Positions 1 through 7,807 of a stretch of 64,000 bases of DNA are shown piece after piece. Every line of letters begins with the position of its first letter. Within the stretch, counting starts at the first letter, position 1. The notes below the pieces were generated by a model that saw nothing but the letters and a program-made list of their open reading frames with translations, searched no databases and was not told where the DNA came from. Source of the DNA: Stylonectria norvegica. Lineage: Eukaryota > Ascomycota > Sordariomycetes > Hypocreales > Nectriaceae. Location of the stretch: NCBI GenBank assembly GCA_014621405.1, contig JAANBC010000132.1, positions 1 through 64,000 of the forward strand, in the 5' to 3' direction. A program made the position numbers and the translations under genes.

Positions 1-1
1 C

Positions 2-310
2 TGGGCCGCCCTCGGCGCCGTGGACGTGCGGCGCGCGTACTCGCGCGCAACGGAGCAATCGCTCGGGTGCCACTACGTGCAGGACCGGCTGTACCATGAC
101 GCGGCCGACGTGTTTGAGCTGTGGAACCGCGGCGCCAAAGTGTATGTGTGCGGGAGCCGTGAGGTGGGCAAGGCGGTTGAGGAGGTGTGTGCGCGGTTGG
201 CTATGCGGTGGAGTGAGACGGAGCTGGGGGAGACGTTGACGGAGGATGAGGCGAGGGAGTGGTTTGAGAAGCATCGTAATGAGAGATTTGCGACGGATGT
301 GTTTGATTAA
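2..310 (+). CDS. CYP505-type self-sufficient P450-NADPH reductase, C-terminal end (partial)
   Basis: Only the last ~102 codons lie in the window; the frame is open to the left edge, so the 5' end is outside. The sequence has the end of a diflavin reductase NADP-binding domain: a YVQDRL motif, then GAKVYVCGSREVGKAV, the usual C-terminal nucleotide-binding strand-helix, then an acidic tail. This pattern is typical of fungal CYP505 (P450foxy) enzymes, in which a haem domain is fused to its own reductase and hydroxylates fatty acids near the omega end. The haem domain is not visible, so a stand-alone cytochrome P450 reductase or another diflavin reductase is possible. The gene ends tail-to-tail with erdS, about 600 bp away. 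Confidence 0.75.
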   Translation, partial: WAALGAVDVRRAYSRATEQSLGCHYVQDRLYHDAADVFELWNRGAKVYVCGSREVGKAVEEVCARLAMRWSETELGETLTEDEAREWFEKHRNERFATDVFD

Positions 311-904
311 GGGGTAGGTTTTTATCACGAGGGAGATTGTTGAGATCCAGATATATAAGAGTCAAGATCTATGTGTAGTACATTTGAGCAAGATACTTTT
401 TATGACTGCTAGAGTTGGGCGTCGGAATTCTCGTTTACCAGCGTGTAAGTTCATTCAACTTCAGTCGACTCATCTCATGTAGACTGGGCTGTTACGCGAC
501 GACAATTACTGAATCGAAGCGTATGAAAAGGCAGTTTTAGCTTATAATCTTCCCAACGACCTCAGCACCAAACACATCAATCTTCAAGTAGTACTTATTC
601 AATTCATATCAGCAAGCGCTGTTTATTATGTATAAGGTATCTAGTTCGCACCGTCCAACCAACCATTCCACATTTACAAGAGCAAAACGCCTCTCATCTT
701 CCACCCTTCGCACCGATTGTATCCATCATCATCATGCCAACATTATGCTATCCCTAAGGCTTAGACCACAAAAGAGAAAGAAAAGCACCGCGCCACCTCT
801 TTTCTGATCGCCTTTATTGCATCAACGCGAACAAAGTGGTATCTCCAAAACACAGACTCAAAAGAGACAAGAAAGCAACGCAAGGATTGACGGGAGCGGG
901 TGTC
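311..904. other. Convergent intergenic region
   Basis: This 594-bp stretch separates the 3' ends of the P450-reductase and erdS. It is richer in A+T than its neighbours and presumably holds both 3' UTRs. I see no gene or repeat. Confidence 0.6.
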
Positions 905-3817
905 TTAGTCCTGGAAGAACTTGATGACCTGCTGCAGATCGCGCAGGCCGACGCCGTGCTTCGGATAGCAAATGTACACCTCCTCCCCTAGAGCGCCAAA
1001 TTTGCTGCGGAAACTCGCCTTGCGGCGGAGGCCCAGACTGTCGACGATGGAGTTGTACGTGGTGGCGAGGAAGCGGGCGCGGATGCCGTGTAGGTGCTCG
1101 CCGGGGGTGAGCTTCTCAGAGACGCCGACGCCGAAGGTGACCTGGCCGGTGACGCTGGTGAGGGCGTGCTCGATGAGCACCTCGATGGCGCCGTTGGTGG
1201 CGCCGGGGAAGTCGAGCGCCCACTTGACTTGCCAGCCGTGGCGGGGAGCCAGCTTGTGGAGGACGACCATGCTGAGGACCTTGCCGTCCTTCTCGGCGGC
1301 GAAGTAACGGCGATGCTCCGTGTCGACCCAGGGGCGCACCTCGGTCAGGTGGATCTGCTTGCCCTTACGCGAAGACTTCCACGCCTCGATGGCCGGGTCG
1401 GCGCGCTTGATGAAGTCGGCGTCGGGCTTGACCTCATGGATCTTGATGCCCTCGCGCTCGACGCGGCGGGCCTTGGGGCCGTTGTTGTTGTGGTGCTTGT
1501 CGGCGTCGACGCGCTGCTCCTCGGTGCACGAGAGGGTGCGCCAGTGGAGTTCCTGCGCGAGGATCTTCTGCACCTCGTACGAGACGAGCATCCACATGGG
1601 CGTCAGGCGAAGGTCCGAGACGACGAACTTGACAAAGTCGCGCACCACCTGCGTGTACTGACTGCGGTCGCAGAGCGGGTCGCCAGTGATCATGGCAAAC
1701 TTGTCTTGTTTGACGTAGCCGACGGCCGCGCCGGTGGGGTGACGCCAGATGGCGAAGCGATCGTCGAGCCAAGACGTGTTGGAGGCATCGCCGTAGTTGG
1801 CGATGAGCTTCTCGACCGGCGGCGCGTCGTCCGGAGAGTGGGGCTTAGTCGTGTCGGCCTCGGGGTGGGGCAGGCCGGGGGCCCGGGTCGGAAGCGACTT
1901 GGGATCACGGTGGAAGAGAGAAGCGTATCGGACGTCGCCGAGCTCGAGCATCCAAGCGACGATGCGCTCGAGACCGAGCCCTGCACCGGCGTGGGGAGGT
2001 GCGCCGAGATCGAAGGCGCTGAGGTAGTCTTCCAGGCCGTCCTCGGACATGCCGGCGGCTGTCATGCTGGCGCGCAGCTCCTCGGCGTTATGGATGCGCT
2101 GTCCGCCAGAGCAGATCTCCTGGCCGCGGATGAAGATGTCGAAGGACCGAGTCCATTTGGGGTCTTCGGGGTCCGGGTGAGTGTAGAATGGTCGGGCGTT
2201 GGCGGGGAACTTGTCAAGAACGTAATAATCCGTTCCGTACTTTTCTTTGACGAGCTGTCCGAGACGCATTTCGTCGGGGGTGGACAGATCCTCCTCTGCC
2301 ACATCGCGGCCGTCGTCACGAAGCATCTGGAGACCTTCCTGGAAGGTGATGATCAGGGTTTCTTCCAACCACTGGAAATCCTTGCTCGGCCATCGCTGTT
2401 GGACAATCTTAACTTCGGGCATGTCGTAGACGGCCCGGAACACAGACTTGAGGAAGTCATCAATGACGTAGATGACCTCGTGATAGTCATGTTCAATGGC
2501 CATCTCGATATCGAGGCCGGTGTACTCGGTCAAATGACGGTGCGTATTGGAGTTCTCGGCACGGAACACGGGGCCGACCTCGAAGACTCGGCCGAAATCA
2601 GCGGAGACGGCCATCTGCTTCGCCAGCTGCGGGCTCTGCGCTAGGAACGCACTACGACCAAAATAATTCGCCTTGAAGACGGCAGCACCGCTCTCCGTTG
2701 CAGCCGGCTGCAACTTGGGCGTGTTGATCTCGACAAAGGCCTTTTCCTCGAGCGTCTCGCGGAACTTGCGGGCGACGAGCGATCGGATGCGGAAGAGGGC
2801 CTGGTTGGAGGGGTGGCGCAGATCCAGGATTCGCGACGACATGCGGTTTCGCAGCGTCTCCGGGGGCTTGTAGTTGCTGAAGGGGAGGTTTTGAGCAGGG
2901 TTGACGAGGTAGACGGACTGGATGTCTACTTCGATGGTCGACACGGTCGCAGAGCGGATGGGCTCAGGCGGCTGCTTGAGGACGCCGGTGACCTGGACGA
3001 GCGATTCGGGCGAGAGCTTCTGCACCCACTTGACCATATCCATGTTGTCGTGCGAGAGCACGCCCTGGACCGAGTGGGTCTGGTCGCGCAGCAGGAGGAA
3101 GTCGAGGGCCTTGGACAGCTGGCGCTGCGTCTCGATGCGGGCGCGGATGTTGACCTCGGTGCCCACGGGCAGCGTGTCGAGCTGGGCAATGGTGTTGAGC
3201 TCATGCGGGTGCGTGGGCCACTCGGAGCTCATGCTGGTGCGGCCGCTCTCAAGTGAGGTTCTGCTGCTGGGGAGCATGGGCGAGTTGGAGCTCGGCTTCG
3301 AGGTGAAGTCCATGCTGGAACGTGCCGAGCCCTTCTGGAGCTCGACGCCGCTGTCGTTCATCTTGGCGCCTCTGATGCTGGCGACGCGTTGGGGCCCTTG
3401 GGACGAGGATGCGGGCGTGGTGGTCGTGGTGGTGTTATTGTTGGTGTTGCTGGTGTTGATGGAGATGGAGCGGGAGTGTGAGCGAGAGTGGGAGCGGGAG
3501 TGGGAAGAAGAAAAGGCCGACGAGGACCGGGAAGGGGGAGAGGAGGAAAAGGCTCCGGCCGAGGAGTTCAAGGCCCAGGCGAGGGCGGAGGGAGTGGCCG
3601 TGGTGGAGGCACTGGAGGAGATTATGGTGTTTTGGGCCTCAACCTTGTTGATATTGGCTGCTGTGACGGCGGGAGAAGGCGAGGAGGGAGTCGGAGAGTC
3701 GGAGACGACTTGGCTGTGGAAGCTGTCGGCGGTCTTCTCTTTAACTCGGCCCTGAGAAGCCATTGGGAAACCGAAGGCTGAAGCGACGGGAGCCAGGATG
3801 CCCGTTGCACCCGTCAT
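905..3817 (-). CDS. erdS: Aspartyl-tRNA synthetase-DUF2156 fusion, ergosteryl-3beta-O-L-aspartate synthase (ErdS type)
   Basis: Intronless, 970 aa. Residues 1 to ~205 are low complexity (Ser/Thr/Asn and Arg-Ser runs). An OB-fold anticodon-binding region follows (~205-310), then a class IIb AspRS core with motif 2 (FRAENSNTHRHLTEYTGLD) and motif 3 (GAGLGLERIVAW). Residues ~666-970 are a DUF2156/GNAT-like aminoacyl-transferase domain (SWLDDRFAIWRHPTG, GYVKQDKF, ITGDPL). Known for the family: fungal ErdS charges tRNA-Asp and its DUF2156 half moves Asp onto the 3beta-hydroxyl of ergosterol. The synthetase half is too complete to be decorative. The open frame extends to 3970, but only from GTG; the first in-frame ATG is at 3817, and a later ATG about 18 codons downstream is possible. 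Its divergent neighbour at 6026 is a hydrolase of plausible opposing function. The housekeeping AspRS should lie elsewhere. Confidence 0.9.
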   Translation of the reverse strand: MTGATGILAPVASAFGFPMASQGRVKEKTADSFHSQVVSDSPTPSSPSPAVTAANINKVEAQNTIISSSASTTATPSALAWALNSSAGAFSSSPPSRSSSAFSSSHSRSHSRSHSRSISINTSNTNNNTTTTTTPASSSQGPQRVASIRGAKMNDSGVELQKGSARSSMDFTSKPSSNSPMLPSSRTSLESGRTSMSSEWPTHPHELNTIAQLDTLPVGTEVNIRARIETQRQLSKALDFLLLRDQTHSVQGVLSHDNMDMVKWVQKLSPESLVQVTGVLKQPPEPIRSATVSTIEVDIQSVYLVNPAQNLPFSNYKPPETLRNRMSSRILDLRHPSNQALFRIRSLVARKFRETLEEKAFVEINTPKLQPAATESGAAVFKANYFGRSAFLAQSPQLAKQMAVSADFGRVFEVGPVFRAENSNTHRHLTEYTGLDIEMAIEHDYHEVIYVIDDFLKSVFRAVYDMPEVKIVQQRWPSKDFQWLEETLIITFQEGLQMLRDDGRDVAEEDLSTPDEMRLGQLVKEKYGTDYYVLDKFPANARPFYTHPDPEDPKWTRSFDIFIRGQEICSGGQRIHNAEELRASMTAAGMSEDGLEDYLSAFDLGAPPHAGAGLGLERIVAWMLELGDVRYASLFHRDPKSLPTRAPGLPHPEADTTKPHSPDDAPPVEKLIANYGDASNTSWLDDRFAIWRHPTGAAVGYVKQDKFAMITGDPLCDRSQYTQVVRDFVKFVVSDLRLTPMWMLVSYEVQKILAQELHWRTLSCTEEQRVDADKHHNNNGPKARRVEREGIKIHEVKPDADFIKRADPAIEAWKSSRKGKQIHLTEVRPWVDTEHRRYFAAEKDGKVLSMVVLHKLAPRHGWQVKWALDFPGATNGAIEVLIEHALTSVTGQVTFGVGVSEKLTPGEHLHGIRARFLATTYNSIVDSLGLRRKASFRSKFGALGEEVYICYPKHGVGLRDLQQVIKFFQD

Positions 3818-4938
3818 ATCTTGGTTGTGGGGGGTGGGTCTTGGCTGCGGCGCGGTGCCAGGTCGGACTGAGTTTTGATACGCAGTCGTCAAGTAATACC
3901 AACCACACTCTAAGAGTGACGATCGATCGTCCAGGTCTTGGTGGATGGCTGCCTGTGGCGGTGTTGCCACGGATCGTCTGAATTATCAAAGATCAGAGCG
4001 AGGCGTACTTCCTGTGTACCAAAATAGGCAAGACAAACAATGGGAAGTGCTGGGCAATGTTGTGAGTTACTGTAAGAGCAAGGAAGGGCACAGTGGCGTC
4101 GTCACAAGTCTTATACATATACGGCCGGCAACAAAGGGGGGGTTCCCTAAGGTAAGGTACGTAGTAAGAAAAAAGTCGAGACTTCTGGCAGATCAGGTTA
4201 ACAATCACCCACCTCGTCGTGATTACCTCACACTCGGCGATTCGGGCTCGCGGTTGTCCCCCCACCGCACCGAGTTATCCCCTAAAACCAGGAGGCCAGG
4301 CCAGCCAACTAACACAAGATGCATGCCAGTGGTGGCCGGCCGGGGGTGCTGACAATTTCTGTCAAGCGGCGAGGCCGGGGGCGAGGCCGAGGAACACAGG
4401 GGAACCTTTTTGTGCGTCATATCTCCGACGCGGTTTGGAAGGGCTGGCTCGTGATCTGGGACCTGGACTAGAAGGCCAAGGATCAACGCCTTACACATGA
4501 TACACTGACACGGCGGCGTGCTAGCATCACCTAGTGGCTACACATGGCGGCAGGGGATTTGAGGTTGTTGATTGAACAACCTTGAAGGGACAAGGGAGCA
4601 AGGGAGCGCGGGTGCGGCAGCTTGCCGTTTGCCGTCTGGGCGTTGCTCACTGCCGGGAGCGTTACCTGGCAATTGGCAACCAATACGCGCGCAGTTCGTG
4701 ATGTGTGGGTGGGCTTCGGAGCCGATGAATCCAATGATTGACAACCAAGGTGACGGCCCAACTGCTCCGGCGTGTCAGGTTGTGCGTCTGACAAACGTTC
4801 TTCTCGTCGTTCCAGGATGCTGATTCAAACATGCATTACTAACAGGCGCCCTCAATGGGAGGGCTAGCCGCTAATGTCTTGGTTGATTTGGTGGATGTTG
4901 TCAAGTCAGCGTGAGACATGCGTCTCTCCCATGACTGT
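3818..4938. other. erdS upstream region
   Basis: This is the erdS side of the 2.2-kb interval between erdS and the divergent hydrolase. Short overlapping frames on both strands look random. The first ~150 bp continue the erdS frame without an ATG and are probably 5' UTR. No TATA box or operator can be named with confidence. Confidence 0.5.
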
Positions 4939-4973
4939 ATCCCTTCGGGTGCCCGAAGGGAGCTTTTTGGTAC
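4939..4973 (+). repeat. Left terminal inverted repeat with internal hairpin
   Basis: Within this arm, 4941-4960 reads CCCTTCGGGTGCCCGAAGGG: two 9-bp complementary halves around a TG centre. A T-rich stretch ending in GGTAC follows. Confidence 0.85.
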
Positions 4974-5180
4974 TATTCCCACTTCATCCTAGTTTCTAGT
5001 GCGTAACTTACAAGCAAGTCTAACACGTGAGATAGCTAGGATTATAAGATGTAGTTGCGGTAAGAGTGACATTGCGGTTAGTAGTGTGGAAAAAGTCGAG
5101 TATTTCAACTGCCTGCTATAATAGTAGCAAGACCAAGTATTGCTTTTTTCTAGATCTCTGATTGGCCAGGATCCTTGCCA

Positions 5181-5215
5181 GTACAAAAAAGCTCCCTTCG
5201 GGCACCCGAAGGGAT
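5181..5215 (-). repeat. Right terminal inverted repeat with internal hairpin
   Basis: Reverse complement of the left arm with a single mismatch (in the A/T run next to GTAC). It keeps the same hairpin core at 5194-5213. Confidence 0.85.
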
Positions 5216-6025
5216 GCGAAAAACCAAGGTGGAAGACCTCTCTTATTTTTTCGTGGCTCGCGTTTGGCGGTTCACCCCAGGTGTGGCGCATGAACCACCT
5301 CCACTGTGACGTCAACCATCGGTACGAAATCGCGCGAAATCGGAAGTCTCGGTTCACGGCCCTTTCACAGTGCAGCACGGACCTGTACGATGACAGCACT
5401 CCCCGCCGTGGTTCGGATGCATGATTGCCTACGTCATTGTCGACACATTCTCACGACTTCGAAATCTTGGAGTCGTCTCTATGAAAATACAGTGGTGGTA
5501 GTGCTATCGGTTGTGCCACCCAACGAACAAGCAAGGTACGTAGTTCTAGATTACTCTGCACTTTTCCAGCACCTTCACCAACCCTCTCCATACCAATACT
5601 GTACCGATAACTGTATACCTACGACATCCGGCCGCATTAACCTCGACAGGCCACGCCCGCCAAATCAAGGCCGTTGCCGCCCACCGTCCCACCCTCTCTG
5701 ATCTCGAACTCCCTCCTCCACAGAAACAAGGCTGGAAGGGGACTTGCTCTGACTCTTTGGATCCGTAGTACTACTACTAATGCCAGGCACTCTGCTTATT
5801 GCGTCCCTCGCCAACCCGTCTCAGCCCGTCTCTCGCCGCGCGCGCCGCCAATCCTAGATCTCCCTGCGCTTCCGTAAAATAAAGCGTCTTTTTCGACATC
5901 ACGAGGTACACACTGTTCTTCCACCACCTGTCCCCCGCGCGCGCTTCTCTTCGCCCTATCCTCTCTTCCCACTCGCCAAGCAGCGCATATCAGATCAGCT
6001 GTGCTGCTGCTACTAGACGAACGGC
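5216..6025. other. Hydrolase upstream region
   Basis: Promoter-side DNA of the hydrolase at 6026. The last ~350 bp are rich in C and T (pyrimidine tracts such as TCTCTTCGCCC), as in many filamentous fungal 5' leaders. No coding region recognised. Confidence 0.5.
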
Positions 6026-7166
6026 ATGGAGTCCATCCCCTCCGCCATCAATCCCACCATCCCTGAGCCGCCGGGATACGTGAACCCCCCTCGAGAGCAG
6101 TTCCCGCTGGGGGCTCGTCGCGCGTGCCCAGGCCATTCGCTCCGCCGCCAGCCTGGGCTTCAGTATCGCCAACCGTACCGACCCTCCCGCCCCGTCGCCC
6201 TCCAAGGAGATCTGGCTTGACTCGACGCTGTCGGCATGGAAGGGCGCCGCTAAGATCAAGGTGGAAGTGTGGACCCCGCCCCGGCTCTCCGTCGGCGCCC
6301 GGACCGCCGTTATCAACCTCCACGGCGGCGGCTGGATTCTCGGCCAGGGCACCGACGATGCCCGTTGGGCCGGAACCGTTATGGGATCCCTCGATGCCGT
6401 TGTCTTCACCGTCAATTACCGCCTGGCCCCTAACTACCCCTTTCCTACTCCCATCGAGGACTGCGTCGATGCCATCCTGCAGATCAAGAAGCGTGCCGCC
6501 CAGTTCGGCATCGATCCGGATCGTATCGTCCTCTCGGGCTTCTCGGCCGGAGCCACCAACTGCCTCTCCAGCTGGCTCATCCTGCAAGACCCTGCCCGCT
6601 GGGGCTACGAGCTGCCCGTCACGCCCCCGCGCATCGTCGGCCTCGCCGTCTTCTACCCCGTGCTCGACTGGACCATCACCCGCCCCGAGAAGCGCCAGAC
6701 CTGTACCCGCCCCGACCTGACCCTGCCCAAGGGCCTGACCGACCTGATCGACGCCTCCTACATCTACCCCGCTATTCCCCGCGAGAAGCGGACCGACCCC
6801 AGACTGTCCCCAGGCCTAATGCCGGATGACCTCCTGAACGAGCTACCCCCTGTGCATCTCGTCCTGTGTGAATACGACATGCTGCTGGCCGAGGGTATGC
6901 GCTTCGCCAACCGTCTCAGCGCCGCGAAAAAGAACTTCTCCATGCGGCTCGTCGAAGGCGAGAAGCACGGCTGGGACAACCCGCCTCCCATGGCGCCCAA
7001 GGAGAGCGTAGGAGTAGAGTACGGGGAAGCCGTCCAGTCGATAGCCGGGTGGCTGGGCCGCGACTGCGAGACCGACACCGAGTCCATGAGGTCGATGAAG
7101 ACGAAGCGGCCTATCCTGAAACGTCCCGCGTATCTGTCCTTCCGGTCCCGATCAGCGAGGCCGTAG
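6026..7166 (+). CDS. HSL-family alpha/beta-hydrolase, candidate sterol-ester/Erg-Asp hydrolase, with apparent frame break near 6085-6090
   Basis: The main frame carries an HSL-type esterase: the oxyanion motif HGGGW, the nucleophile elbow GFSAGA, an acid residue in LVLCEYDML and a catalytic His in GEKHGWDN. Length is ~360-380 aa. The body frame has no ATG before the catalytic region; it is open upstream to a TGA at 6081. A natural start at 6026 lies in another frame. Two models join them. (a) One base too many in the C6 run at 6085-6090: removing one C gives a continuous 379-aa protein, the better-looking fit. (b) A 52-nt intron at 6080-6131 (GTGAAC...CCCAG), which keeps phase but lacks a good branch site. 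The divergent position next to erdS makes an ergosteryl-aspartate hydrolase (ErdH) role attractive, but that is inference. A general esterase is the alternative. Confidence 0.75.
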
Positions 7167-7507
7167 ATGAGGATTGGACCATTGATGATTATTATGAGAG
7201 CGTGGCGCTAGACTCTAGGTCATGAGATGAGATGCGGGGAGGGAGGCCATGAGGAACATGGCTTAATGATAATTGGTTTTGGCGAGAGCATTTGTGTGGC
7301 GCGCTTTGGTTTTGAAAGGCGTTTCCCTCACTTTTCCCTAGGTACAGAGCGAGACAAGGGGTTTTCAGACATTCCGCTTCCCGCTTACAATTAGATCTCG
7401 GTAGTACATATACTTGAAAACATTCATAACTACTTGTCAGCCCCCCAAAAAATCCCATTAATGAGGCAGCTGCAGCTTCATGGAATCGTGTAAAAAGCGA
7501 TATCCTA
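7167..7507. other. Short intergenic region
   Basis: Convergent space between the hydrolase and the FAD-monooxygenase remnant. Probably the hydrolase 3' UTR; no feature recognised. Confidence 0.5.
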
Positions 7508-7807
7508 TCATTGTGGCAGCGGCAGCGTCGTGACATCGCGAGAAAAGGGGTCCTGCATGCAATTCATAACCTTCAACCACGCCCACGTCGCCCACTCGAG
7601 AATCACATCCGACGACAACGCGGACGGTACCGGCCCCTCCCATCGGCTCACCGTCTCCTTGTAGATGGCGTCCACCGTGTCCCTCCGAAGCTCCTCGTAG
7701 TCGGCCAGCAGGCGCGCAACGTCCCTGGTAGCGCGGCGGGAGAACACGTGGGCGAAGAGCACACCATCCTCGATGGCCACGCCGGTGCTTTCACCCTGGG
7801 GTGGCAT
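7508..7807 (-). pseudogene. 3'-terminal remnant of a FAD-dependent monooxygenase
   Basis: A 99-codon frame begins MPPQGESTGVAIEDGVLFAH. This is the conserved C-terminal FAD-contacting region of salicylate-hydroxylase-like monooxygenases (the family reads PxxGQGxxxAIEDxxxLA). It ends in an intact stop. Immediately upstream on the minus strand is a good intron end (branch GCTGAC, acceptor TTGCAG), so this looks like the original last exon. The preceding exon, with the GDAAH motif and the N-terminal Rossmann fold, cannot be found; upstream DNA is low-complexity His/Pro/Leu-coding repeat. I read it as a 5'-truncated gene relic. A rearranged gene using a new first exon would need transcript evidence. 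Confidence 0.65.

Larger units (their letters stand above)
4939..5215. mobile_element. MITE-like element, 277 bp, with 35-bp terminal inverted repeats
   Basis: The two ends (4939-4973 and 5181-5215) are inverted copies matching at 34 of 35 positions. The interior is ~207 bp, A+T-richer than the surroundings and non-coding. The flanks read TA on the left (4938-4939) and TG on the right (5215-5216). This fits a TA target duplication with one later change, as for Tc1/mariner-derived MITEs, but it is not proof. Each terminal repeat also contains its own near-perfect palindrome, so each end could fold alone or pair with the other. It encodes no transposase and would have to be mobilised in trans. 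I saw no second copy in the window. Confidence 0.75.

Noticed and set aside
1094..2644. 516-codon plus-strand open frame opposite erdS
   Set aside because: It is antisense to the catalytic domains, with Val/Leu/Gly/Asp-rich composition caused by GC-rich third positions of erdS; no family signature.
2922..3755. 277-codon plus-strand frame opposite the erdS N-terminus
   Set aside because: Mirror of the Ser/Arg/Thr low-complexity region of erdS; explained by that repeat.
4219..4823. Several 60-95-codon frames between erdS and the MITE
   Set aside because: Short, overlapping on both strands and without family similarity; treated as upstream non-coding DNA.
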